64,000 nt of DNA from Pseudomonas sp. GM21 (GTDB lineage Bacteria; Pseudomonadota; Gammaproteobacteria; Pseudomonadales; Pseudomonadaceae), in NCBI RefSeq assembly GCF_000282215.1, contig NZ_AKJS01000105.1:18755-82754 (forward strand). The letters run 5' to 3'. Position 1 is the stretch's first letter. Every line of letters begins with the position of its first letter. The notes under the pieces are model-generated. The model saw nothing but the letters and a program-made list of their open reading frames with translations, was not told the DNA's origin and searched no databases. This document shows, piece after piece, positions 25,290 through 36,992 of this stretch. The translations under genes and the position numbers were made by a program.

Positions 25290-28200
25290 ATGACCGACCT
25301 CAATCCTGACAATGTCGCCCGCCCGCTACGAATGCGCGAAGAACTCAACGCCGCCGTGAACATCGCAATGCCGCAAACCCCTCGTCAATTTGGGGTCCGC
25401 TTGATTAGGGAGAAGTGGGGGGCGGATATCGATCCACAGACGGCCCTGCTGGTCACACTTGATTACGAATACAAGGGTCATCCTGCACCGGAGGGTATTC
25501 ACCAAGGGCAAGTAGCGAGCTCGCAATCGCTGCTGCAAGCGCTGCTTTCCAATTATCAGACCGTGGGAGACGGACGCTTCGCGGAAAATGCGTTTGGCCT
25601 GTACACCCCGCCGGACCTTGGTCCTTCTGTTCGAATCGTGCCGCGGGTCGACGAGTTCGCTGACCACGGCAGCGGCAATCACCAGACATACGAAGGCATT
25701 TATCGCCAAACGGCCCCGCAGACCTATGGGCCGTCGACACAGATCACCTTAAAACCCGCTGATTTCAAGAAATGGGTCTGGGAGCTGGATTTGCAGGATT
25801 CGTACAAGGCATATCTCAATCAGGCCTGGCCGTCTGACGAGATGCTCGTTGCACCGCAACCCTGTGGGTTGAGAACGTCGGCCAAAGCGGCATTTGTCAT
25901 GGCCGCCTGGTTGCAGCAACAGGAACAACGCCTGAGTGAGGAGGGCCTGAAGCTCGCAATGCAGGCAGCAGGTTTGCCGCTGGATCAGGCATGGGAAACG
26001 CTGACCACCGAATCGCTGCAAGCACTTACCCGCATTCCACCCACGGTCACGGCGAGCCGATTAAAGCTGTATCGCTACACTGCGACCGATATCTGGACCT
26101 TTCGTGTCGCCACCAACCCTCGGGTACTGATGTACATCCCTGGCAATTCCTCACCGCTGCACGACTTCGCCGACGTTACGCAATTGCACCAATGGGTGGT
26201 GAAACAGAGCAATGCCAGTGCCACGAAGCAAGCCGTGGCTTCTCACTTTATCGAAGATGATCGACAAGACGGCACCTTCCACGCAGGTGTGCTGACGGCG
26301 TTGGACGGCATGGCGATTTACCCCCAAAAGCACTGGCTGACGAACAATGCCGGCTTCTTCAACAATGATGGTTATTGGGATCCCGCCGAGTACGTCGGGT
26401 TCGACGATCAAGCCCCTGCGACCGATCCGTTTGCACAGTTGGTATTGACCATGAAGCAGGCGGCTTGGGGGAGCGCCAAAACCATTCGAAACGACGCGCA
26501 AGTCAACCGTGACAATTTGAGCGCAGTAATTGAGCCACTCGTGCAATGGATAAACCAGTTTGGGCCGCTGGCACTGTTTGTACCGGGGGGAGAAGGCGTA
26601 TTGGCGCTAGCAGGGCTCATCGACGCCGGTTACGGGCTGGATCAGGCCGTGAACGGTGAAACGCCGGGCCAGCGCAAAGAGGGCGTAACGCGCACGGTGT
26701 TTGGCTTGCTCAATGCGCTGCCGCTGGCAGGCGCAGGGGCGGATGTTAGCGTTGGAAGGGCTGAGGCCAAAGCACTTGGGCCAAGTGAACACGTCGCCCT
26801 TGTAAAGCCGGCCGAGGACAGTGTGGCAGCGCCTTCCAGGCTATCGCGGCTGGAGCTGATCCGCGGCATTGGCCCCTCGGTCGCGTCATTCAGCGATGAA
26901 GTCCTGGCGCAGATCGGCAAGGTCAGCGCAGTAGACGACGACATGCTGCGCTTGATGAACACCGGCCGGCCACCGACTCCGTTGCTGACTGACACGATCA
27001 GCCGCTTCCAGCTCGATCAGGAACTGGGGCCGGTCGGTCAAACCGGATTATTCAATAGCCGTTACGCCGCGCTGCAGCAATCGGAGCATAAATGGGTCCA
27101 GCTGTTTCAACGTCAATACCCGGGGCTTCCCAAAAGCGCCATAGAGCAAATGCTCGACCGCTATGGCGTAGACATTCGCGCGACGCCCGACGTTGTCGAG
27201 GTCAGGCAAGTGTTCAAACGCCTGGACAGCAAGGCCCGTCAGTACCAGCAGCATGTGCGCCTGAATCGTGCTTACGAAGGCCTTTACCTTGGATCGGTCG
27301 CCAATGCCGAGACGGACACGCTGGCATTGCACTCCCTCCAGAATGTACCCGGATGGCCCAAAAATCTTCGGATAAACATTCTTGACCATTCGCCTTCCGG
27401 GCGAGTTCTGGACAGCTGCGGTCCACTCGATGCTGCTAACACTCGGAGCCTCATCAGGGCAAAAGATCGCTATGACCCCCCAGCCTTGCCATCGGACTTC
27501 TACGAGGCTGTCCTCGCTATCCTGTCAAAGGACGAACGCTTGGCGTTACACCTGATGACTGATGATCCTGCCAATGAGCTGCGACTCAAGGTCGGCGCAG
27601 TGGCGATACCTCGTTCGCAAACCCTGCTGGGCCTGCAAAGGATGGACAGCGGGCTAACGTTTGAGCCTCAGGGGCTGCGCGGCGGAGGTTACCCCCCGAC
27701 ACCTCAAGGCGTAGCCATGACCCACGAGATGATGAGGTTGCAGCTCAAGGATATTTATCCTGACTTCACCGCTGCGCAGGCCGATGAAGTCCTGCAACGG
27801 GTGGGCAACAATGTGCAAGCTTATATCGATGGGTTAAAGCAGCAACTTCAGCAACTCAACATCGATTTGAGCCGTTGGATTGACCGCGTTCCCCATGATG
27901 TCGCTGATATGGACCTTCCGTTTCTGGTTGCTGGCGATGCGGCGGCGGAGGATTTGACGTCCGCACAAATCACGGCGTACAACGACCAGCTGCTGGCGGA
28001 TGAGCTACAAGATGAACGAGCCCTGAGGACGGAGCTCGCCGAGGAACTGGTCTCCATATGGCAAAAGCGTGGCGGTTCCCCGTCTACCACGCTGGATATG
28101 AATTACGAAAACTATCACCGAATGCCAACGTTGAATGTGCGGTTCGACGACGTGACCGAGTTGTTGATGAAAGGCTTCCATCTGACCGAGCAGGACAGCT

Positions 28201-29030
28201 TGAACGGGTTTATCGAGCGTTTTCCAAACCTTGAAATACTGGATCTGGACAGCGTGGACTTGCGTCACTACATCGTGGCCGGCGATGCTGGTCGCTCTTT
28301 GCCGCCCGCAATCGAGCAATTGACGCACCTTCGCTCGCTGCACCTGCGTGGAACACGGCTGGTTTTCAGTGAAAGTGCCGCGTCACAGCTGCGTGACCTG
28401 ACCCAACTGCAATTGCTGGACTTGAGTGACAACCCGCTGGGTGTACCCCCTCTGGTGTTGGGTATGAACGATCTACGCCAGCTTAACCTGAGAAATACAC
28501 ACATCAGCCGGTGCCCGATCGGTATCAAGGACGAGCCCTATCTGACGTCCCTGGATTTACGGGATAACCAGATTACCCGGGTTCCACCCGCGGTGATAAA
28601 TCAGGCCGTTGCAGACGATCGCGTGTTGCTGTGGGGGAATCCGCTGACGGACGAAGACACGCTACGTCGGCTGATCAGTCATCGAGAGGCAACGGGAATC
28701 AATTTATGGCTTGGAATGCCCGGCGCCGACTATGGAACGTCGACAGTATGGCTGCGAGACTGCGAGGCAGCGTTGCAGCAGTCCCGGCATGCGCTTTGGC
28801 AACGACTGGCAGGCAAGCCTTCTGGCACACGGTTTTTAGCGGTCATGGACAGGCTGAGCCTGACGGCCGATTTTCAAGTCAGCTATCTATCGCTACAAAC
28901 ACGAGTCTGGCGATTGTTGGACGAGGCCGATGCTTCGGAGCAAATGTGGAATCGATTAAGTCGCAGCAGCGGGCGTTTTGATCATCCGATGGCGGCTTTC
29001 AGGGCACTTGAGGAACGTGCCAATCTTTAA
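25290..29030 (+). CDS. Large LRR protein of the Pseudomonas DUF6543/NEL-type toxin kind, NEL end truncated
   Basis: About 1246 residues, no Sec signal. An N-terminal region (1-450) resembles the dermonecrotic-toxin-like DUF6543 part of large Pseudomonas proteins. A hydrophobic helical stretch (about 410-460, FGPLALFVPGGEGVLALAGL) could enter a membrane. Leucine-rich repeats span about 970-1120 (NLEILDLDSVDL, LRSLHLRGTRL, LQLLDLSDNPLG, LRQLNLRNTHI, LTSLDLRDNQI). The C-terminal 115 residues (LWQRLAGKPSGTRFLAVMDR, then LSLTADF) match the beginning of an IpaH-like NEL ubiquitin-ligase domain, but the chain stops at RALEERANL before the usual catalytic Cys region; no Cys is seen in that tail after the WLRDC at about 1152. 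ATG 25290 has GGA six bases upstream; ATG 25284 is an alternative. No secretion genes are nearby. Confidence 0.75.
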   Translation: MTDLNPDNVARPLRMREELNAAVNIAMPQTPRQFGVRLIREKWGADIDPQTALLVTLDYEYKGHPAPEGIHQGQVASSQSLLQALLSNYQTVGDGRFAENAFGLYTPPDLGPSVRIVPRVDEFADHGSGNHQTYEGIYRQTAPQTYGPSTQITLKPADFKKWVWELDLQDSYKAYLNQAWPSDEMLVAPQPCGLRTSAKAAFVMAAWLQQQEQRLSEEGLKLAMQAAGLPLDQAWETLTTESLQALTRIPPTVTASRLKLYRYTATDIWTFRVATNPRVLMYIPGNSSPLHDFADVTQLHQWVVKQSNASATKQAVASHFIEDDRQDGTFHAGVLTALDGMAIYPQKHWLTNNAGFFNNDGYWDPAEYVGFDDQAPATDPFAQLVLTMKQAAWGSAKTIRNDAQVNRDNLSAVIEPLVQWINQFGPLALFVPGGEGVLALAGLIDAGYGLDQAVNGETPGQRKEGVTRTVFGLLNALPLAGAGADVSVGRAEAKALGPSEHVALVKPAEDSVAAPSRLSRLELIRGIGPSVASFSDEVLAQIGKVSAVDDDMLRLMNTGRPPTPLLTDTISRFQLDQELGPVGQTGLFNSRYAALQQSEHKWVQLFQRQYPGLPKSAIEQMLDRYGVDIRATPDVVEVRQVFKRLDSKARQYQQHVRLNRAYEGLYLGSVANAETDTLALHSLQNVPGWPKNLRINILDHSPSGRVLDSCGPLDAANTRSLIRAKDRYDPPALPSDFYEAVLAILSKDERLALHLMTDDPANELRLKVGAVAIPRSQTLLGLQRMDSGLTFEPQGLRGGGYPPTPQGVAMTHEMMRLQLKDIYPDFTAAQADEVLQRVGNNVQAYIDGLKQQLQQLNIDLSRWIDRVPHDVADMDLPFLVAGDAAAEDLTSAQITAYNDQLLADELQDERALRTELAEELVSIWQKRGGSPSTTLDMNYENYHRMPTLNVRFDDVTELLMKGFHLTEQDSLNGFIERFPNLEILDLDSVDLRHYIVAGDAGRSLPPAIEQLTHLRSLHLRGTRLVFSESAASQLRDLTQLQLLDLSDNPLGVPPLVLGMNDLRQLNLRNTHISRCPIGIKDEPYLTSLDLRDNQITRVPPAVINQAVADDRVLLWGNPLTDEDTLRRLISHREATGINLWLGMPGADYGTSTVWLRDCEAALQQSRHALWQRLAGKPSGTRFLAVMDRLSLTADFQVSYLSLQTRVWRLLDEADASEQMWNRLSRSSGRFDHPMAAFRALEERANL

Positions 29031-29047
29031 TTCAAAGCAGGAGGGGA

Positions 29048-29075
29048 GCCTTGAACCCCGTGAGGGGTTCAAGGC
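29048..29075. terminator. Bidirectional terminator-like hairpin
   Basis: Perfect 12-bp stem GCCTTGAACCCC / GGGGTTCAAGGC with GTGA loop between the convergent LRR-protein gene and the DUF934/cysI operon. U-tracts are short on both strands, so termination strength is uncertain. Confidence 0.75.
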
Positions 29076-29082
29076 TTGACCA

Positions 29083-29577
29083 TCAGCGGCGACGGAACAG
29101 CGGCAGCGGTTCGTCGGTGGCGGCTTGATAAGTCACTGAGAAGTCCTTCAGACCTTCCAGGGCTTCATACGGGTCTTTGTCGGCGCGTATTGCGAACGCA
29201 TCGAAACCGCAGCGATGCAGGTAGAACAGCTGGTCGCGCAGCACATCGCCGATCGCCCGCAGTTCACCTTTGAAACCGTAACGGTCACGCAGCAGGCGGG
29301 CGTTGGAGTAGTTGCGGCCGTCGGTGAACGCCGGGAAGTTCAAGGCGATTACCTGGAACAGATCCACGTCGTCACCTATCTCTTCAGCTTCTTCGCCGGC
29401 GTCCAGCCAAACGCCCAAGCCGCCATCGCGGGCCTTGAGCATACGGCTGTGTTCGCGCCACAGCTGCAACGGGACGATCAGGTCATCGCAGTTGCTGATC
29501 TCATCGATGTTGAAGTCCTTGGGCAGCAAGTGCCAGGTCTCGTCGACGACCTCGTTGTTTTTAATGATTCGCTGCAT
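29083..29577 (-). CDS. DUF934 protein, partner of sulfite reductase
   Basis: 164 residues, soluble. The sequence contains the DUF934 signature: the middle reads IALNFPAFTDGRNYSNARLL followed by RDRYGFKGELRAIGDVLRDQ, and the end reads FFxRCGFDAFAIR-like (YLHRCGFDAFAIRADKDP). DUF934 genes nearly always follow cysI in proteobacteria and are regarded as assimilatory sulfur accessories, perhaps in electron delivery or assembly; a catalytic role is not established. It overlaps the end of cysI by 17 bases, with AAGGAG seven bases before its ATG inside cysI, so translation is coupled. It closes the operon at the hairpin 29048-29075. Confidence 0.9.
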   Translation of the reverse strand: MQRIIKNNEVVDETWHLLPKDFNIDEISNCDDLIVPLQLWREHSRMLKARDGGLGVWLDAGEEAEEIGDDVDLFQVIALNFPAFTDGRNYSNARLLRDRYGFKGELRAIGDVLRDQLFYLHRCGFDAFAIRADKDPYEALEGLKDFSVTYQAATDEPLPLFRRR

Positions 29578-31219
29578 AGACGCGCTCCTTGAAGAGGTCG
29601 ATACCGATACGCTGATAGGTGTCGATGAAGCGTTCGTCTTCGGTACGTTGTTCGATGTACACGTCGATCAGCTTTTCGATCACGTCAGGCATGGCTTCCT
29701 GGGCAAAGGACGGGCCAAGGATTTTACCCAGGCTGGCGTCACGACTGGCGCTGCCACCGAGGGACACCTGGTAGAACTCTTCGCCTTTCTTGTCCACCCC
29801 GAGGATGCCGATGTGGCCGACGTGGTGGTGACCACAGGCGTTCATGCAGCCGGAGATGTTCAGGTCCAGTTCACCGATGTCGAACAGATAGTCCAGGTCA
29901 TCGAAACGACGCTGGATCGATTCGGCAATCGGGATCGATTTCGCGTTGGCCAGCGAGCAGAAGTCTCCGCCAGGGCAGCAGATGATGTCGGTCAGCAAGC
30001 CAATGTTCGGCGTGGCGAAACCTTGTTCGCGCAACTCGCCCCACATCGCGAACAGTCGGGACTGTTCCACGTCGGCCAGAATGATGTTCTGTTCGTGGGA
30101 CGTGCGCAGTTGACCGTAGCTGTAACGGTCGGCCAGCTCGGCCACGGCGTCGAGCTGCTTGTCGGTGATGTCGCCCGGTGCCACACCGGTCGGCTTCAGG
30201 GACAGGGTCACGGCCACATAGCCCGGCTTCTTGTGCGCCAGGGTATTGCGCGTGCGCCAGCGGGCGAAGCCAGGGTGCTGCTGGTCGAGCTCGGCCAGTT
30301 CGGCGCTCTGGTTGTCCAGGACCTTGTAGTCCGGGTCAACGAAGTGTTTGGCGACGCGATGCACTTCGGCTTCGGTCAGCGTGGTCTGGCCACCGCGAAG
30401 GTGTTCCATTTCCGCGTCGACCTTTTGCGCGAAGACTTCAGGCGTCAGCGCCTTGACCAGAATCTTGATGCGCGCCTTGTACTTGTTGTCACGACGACCA
30501 TAGCGGTTGTAGACCCGCAGGATGGCATCGAGGTAGCTCAACAGGTCTTGCCACGGCAGGAACTCATTGATGAACGCACCCACCACCGGCGTACGGCCCA
30601 GGCCACCACCGACCAGCACACGGAAGCCCAGTTCGCCTGCGGCGTTGTGCACCGGCTCAAGGCCAATGTCATGGACTTCGATGGCAGCACGGTCAGACGT
30701 CGAGCCGTTGACTGCGATCTTGAATTTACGCGGCAGGTAGGCGAATTCCGGGTGGAACGTAGTCCACTGACGGACGATCTCGCACCATGGGCGCGGATCG
30801 ATCAATTCATCGGCGGCGACACCGGCGAACTGGTCGGTGGTGACGTTGCGCAGGCAGTTGCCGCTGGTCTGGATCGCGTGCATCTGCACGGTCGCCAGTT
30901 CAGCGAGAATGTCCGGTATGTCTTCCACGGCCGGCCAGTTGAACTGCACGTTCTGCCGGGTGCTGATATGGGCGTAGCCCTTGTCATAGTCGCGGGCAAT
31001 CTTGGCCATCATTCGCACTTGGCGCGAAGTCAGTTGGCCGTAAGGCACCGCCACTCGCAACATCGGCGCGAATCGCTGGATGTAGAGCCCGTTTTGCAGG
31101 CGCAGGGGGCGGAATTCTTCTTCGCTCAGCTCCCCTGCCAGATAGCGTCGGGTCTGATCACGGAACTGCTTGACGCGGTCCTCGATGATCCGCTGATCGT
31201 ATTCGTCGTATACGTACAT
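29561..31219 (-). CDS. cysI: Assimilatory nitrite/sulfite reductase hemoprotein
   Basis: 552 residues. The family reduces sulfite to sulfide with a siroheme coupled to a [4Fe-4S] cluster. The cluster/siroheme cysteines are visible as CCPGGDFC and GCMNACGHHH (about residues 420-475), and the two nitrite/sulfite reductase ferredoxin-like half-domains precede each (LRLQNGLYIQRFAPMLRVAV at the N-terminus). The start MYVYDEYDQRII at 31219 has AGGA upstream; the open frame extends 40 codons further without support. It is the first gene of a two-gene operon with the DUF934 partner. The layout (cysI near metH and nfuA) matches that of other pseudomonads. Electron donor is probably ferredoxin or a flavoprotein encoded elsewhere. 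Confidence 0.95.
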   Translation of the reverse strand: MYVYDEYDQRIIEDRVKQFRDQTRRYLAGELSEEEFRPLRLQNGLYIQRFAPMLRVAVPYGQLTSRQVRMMAKIARDYDKGYAHISTRQNVQFNWPAVEDIPDILAELATVQMHAIQTSGNCLRNVTTDQFAGVAADELIDPRPWCEIVRQWTTFHPEFAYLPRKFKIAVNGSTSDRAAIEVHDIGLEPVHNAAGELGFRVLVGGGLGRTPVVGAFINEFLPWQDLLSYLDAILRVYNRYGRRDNKYKARIKILVKALTPEVFAQKVDAEMEHLRGGQTTLTEAEVHRVAKHFVDPDYKVLDNQSAELAELDQQHPGFARWRTRNTLAHKKPGYVAVTLSLKPTGVAPGDITDKQLDAVAELADRYSYGQLRTSHEQNIILADVEQSRLFAMWGELREQGFATPNIGLLTDIICCPGGDFCSLANAKSIPIAESIQRRFDDLDYLFDIGELDLNISGCMNACGHHHVGHIGILGVDKKGEEFYQVSLGGSASRDASLGKILGPSFAQEAMPDVIEKLIDVYIEQRTEDERFIDTYQRIGIDLFKERVYAANH

Positions 31220-31510
31220 ATAGGTCCTGTTCTCAGGCTTGGGTCGCTCGGATACAGCTGCGTTTTTGTGCTTGCCGCAGTCCAAGAACCTCTGCAATTC
31301 TGCGCGCACGGCCGCGCTCTCCCTACGGAGCCGGGGCAAGATACCAGTTTGCGGTTATGCGCAAAAGTGATGTTTGAGTATATGTAAAGAACCAAAGCGA
31401 CTAACAGCAAGCGTTATGACTAAACCCCTATTTGTGGTGCGGGCAATCGTCGTCTTTACTGTGGTCGAGTCTTTATGCAATCACCGATAAAACCGACAAG
31501 AGGCGATGCA
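31220..31510. other. cysI upstream region, candidate sulfur-regulated promoter
   Basis: 291 bases upstream of cysI and of the divergent 37-residue gene. The segment around 31340-31420 is AT-rich compared with its flanks, and the minus strand shows CATAACGCTTGCTGTTAG and GCATAACCGC, dyad-like TAAC/TTAT motifs of the sort bound by LysR regulators such as CysB. This is only a pattern impression; no consensus score was possible. Confidence 0.35.
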
Positions 31511-31624
31511 ATGAGCAACCCTACCAAAGCGACAAAGACTGACAGTACGGTCGATGCTTGGGCGATCTTGTTTCTGATCATCCTGGTCGTGGGCACGGCA
31601 GTATTCTGGGTCAGTCATCAATAA
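31511..31624 (+). CDS. 37-residue single-span membrane peptide
   Basis: A small open frame with ATG at 31511 and AGAGG eight bases upstream. The product begins MSNPTKATKTDSTVDAWAI and continues into a hydrophobic span (about residues 19-34: LFLIILVVGTAVFWV) before ending SHQ. It is predicted to insert once into the inner membrane with a polar, positively charged N-terminus. I do not recognise a family. It lies divergent from cysI, sharing its control region, and upstream of the periplasmic binding protein gene on its own strand. A good ribosome-binding site, a clean hydrophobic profile and position support it as a real gene. Confidence 0.55.
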   Translation: MSNPTKATKTDSTVDAWAILFLIILVVGTAVFWVSHQ

Positions 31625-31701
31625 CCGACCCCGTCCGGGTCCCGTTCTGACGATTGTCGGACAAAAACAGCAATAAACACCGTTTTACGAAATTTCACTG
31701 G

Positions 31702-31708
31702 CTATACT
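31702..31708 (+). promoter_or_regulatory. Candidate -10 element CTATACT (sigma-70/RpoS-like)
   Basis: CTATACT lies about 32 bases upstream of the binding-protein start and matches the extended RpoS-preferred -10. No strong -35 stands out, which also fits RpoS-type promoters. Confidence 0.4.
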
Positions 31709-31739
31709 GCGCGGCGCAATTTCGGGGGCTCGGACGTTA

Positions 31740-32816
31740 ATGTTGAAGCTTTTCTACACCTGTCTACTGATGCTTGGCGTGGTCTTCGGATCGGCTGCGC
31801 GTGCGGAATCGGTGTTGTTTCTGAGTCCGGGGAAGACGCAAGAAGCATTCTGGACCAGCTACGCGCAATTCATGCAGGCCGCTGCCCGGGACCTCGGCAT
31901 CGACTTGCAGATTCTCTATTCTCAACGCATGCCCGAACTCACCGTGGCGCAAGCACGCCAGGCTTTGCAAGGTCCTGACCGTCCGGATTATCTGGTGTTT
32001 GTCAACGAACAGTACGTTGCACCGCAAATCCTGCGACTGGCGCAAGGCAGCGGCGTGAAGCTGTTTATGGTCAACTCGTCATTGACGGCCAACCAATTGA
32101 GCCTGCTGGGCGAACGTCCCGATCGCCTCGGCAGTCTGGTGCCCAACGACGAGGAAGGTGGCTACCTGATGCTCAAGGAGCTGATTCGTTTGCATCCGCC
32201 TGCTGCACCCGGTCAGGTGATTGAGCTGCTGGCCTTTTCCGGTCTGAAGATCACTTCCTCGGCGCAACTGCGCGAACAAGGCATGATGCGCGCGCTGGCC
32301 GAGCATCCGGAAGTTCGTTTGCGACAAATGGTTTACAGCGGCTGGACCCGTGAACGCGCCTATGAACAGGCGAAACTGCTGTTTCGGCGCTATCCGAACG
32401 TCTCGCTGATATGGTCAGCCAACGACGAAATGGCCTTTGGCGCGATGCAGGCGTTTTCGGAAGAAAAGGGCGGTATGCCCGGCAAGGACGCCTTGTTTGG
32501 CGCGGTCAATGCCTCACCCGCTGCGTTACAGGCGAAAGTCGATGGCACGCTGAGCGTGTTGTTGGGCGGGCACTTCACGTTGGGCGGCTGGGCGCTGGTT
32601 CAGTTGCATGACGTGGATCAGGGCGTGGACCTCAGCCAGTACGGCGGCCGTGATCGGCAGGTCCCGTTGCTGCAACCGATCGACAAGGCGCAAGCCAGAC
32701 AGCTGCTGGCGTTGGGGGCTAAGCCGGACTATGGCGTGAACTTCCGTCGTCTATCGGCCAAGGGGCGGCCAACGTCTTACCGTTACCCGTTCAGCCTGCA
32801 TACGTTGATGCCCTAA
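31740..32816 (+). CDS. Lone periplasmic substrate-binding protein (sugar-binding type 1 fold)
   Basis: 358 residues. Signal peptide MLKLFYTCLLMLGVVFGSAA ending RA before ESVLFL. The mature chain is a Peripla_BP_4/LacI-like two-lobed binding fold: SVLFLSPGKTQEAFWTSYAQ at the start, SLIWSANDEMAFGAMQAF and LFGAVNASPAALQAKVDG in the second lobe. Such proteins either feed ABC transporters or act as ligand sensors for kinases and cyclases. No permease, ATPase or sensor gene is beside it; the next gene (DUF2970) runs the other way with its stop overlapping by 4 bases. A sensory role with a distant partner is possible. ATG at 31740 follows GGGGG and the -10 candidate at 31702. Confidence 0.85.
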   Translation: MLKLFYTCLLMLGVVFGSAARAESVLFLSPGKTQEAFWTSYAQFMQAAARDLGIDLQILYSQRMPELTVAQARQALQGPDRPDYLVFVNEQYVAPQILRLAQGSGVKLFMVNSSLTANQLSLLGERPDRLGSLVPNDEEGGYLMLKELIRLHPPAAPGQVIELLAFSGLKITSSAQLREQGMMRALAEHPEVRLRQMVYSGWTRERAYEQAKLLFRRYPNVSLIWSANDEMAFGAMQAFSEEKGGMPGKDALFGAVNASPAALQAKVDGTLSVLLGGHFTLGGWALVQLHDVDQGVDLSQYGGRDRQVPLLQPIDKAQARQLLALGAKPDYGVNFRRLSAKGRPTSYRYPFSLHTLMP

Positions 32817-33031
32817 ACCCCGGCCAGATACACCACCAACTGCACGATGCCGTACAAGGTCAACGCGAACACCGCCGTGAACAGAATCCCCAGAATCACG
32901 AAATGACTCGGTTTGCCGTGAGTGAAATCCCGAGCCCGGTTCTTTCCGCTCTGCACCCCGAATGCGGCGGCCATGACGCTGTGCAGCATCTGCCAGAAGG
33001 TGGGCGGCTTGTTGTCGACTGGATCGTCCAT
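32813..33031 (-). CDS. DUF2970 small membrane protein
   Basis: 72 residues. The soluble N-terminal part (DDPVDNKPPTFWQMLHSVMA then AAFGVQSGKNRARDF) matches DUF2970, and one membrane span follows (about 46-68: LGILFTAVFALTLYGIVQLV). Function unknown; the family is widespread in beta- and gammaproteobacteria. It is read on the metH strand, about 95 bases downstream of metH, and converges on the periplasmic binding protein gene, overlapping it by 4 bases. ATG at 33031 follows GAGGGA. Confidence 0.85.
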   Translation of the reverse strand: MDDPVDNKPPTFWQMLHSVMAAAFGVQSGKNRARDFTHGKPSHFVILGILFTAVFALTLYGIVQLVVYLAGV

Positions 33032-33094
33032 AAATCCCTCGTCACCTGTGTTTGAGCCATAAGCATAGACCTACGGCTCCCACAGGGGGTCTTT

Positions 33095-33118
33095 GTTGGC
33101 CACGGAGTTGTGGCCAAC
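33095..33118 (-). terminator. Hairpin downstream of metH, possible terminator
   Basis: Perfect 9-bp stem GTTGGCCAC / GTGGCCAAC with six-base loop, 9 bases after the metH stop. On the minus strand the following bases are AAAG, so no U-tract; it may stabilise the 3' end rather than terminate. Confidence 0.45.
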
Positions 33119-33126
33119 CGGGCTGG

Positions 33127-36837
<3,711 letters not shown>

Positions 36838-36992
36838 TTGGACTACTCGGAAAGGCCATGACGAAGGGGCGGGATCATAGCAAACCTGTGCGCTTTTAGA
36901 GCATGCCCCGGTTTTGCATGAATATCGTTCATGTTGGCACGGGCGTCCACCCGGTAGAATCGCGGCGATTTTCCATGATTGGGACCAGGGAT

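Noticed and set aside
29312..31387. 691-codon open frame antisense to cysI and DUF934
   Set aside because: Covers genes with clear sulfite reductase motifs; its product has no recognisable domain and no ribosome-binding site.
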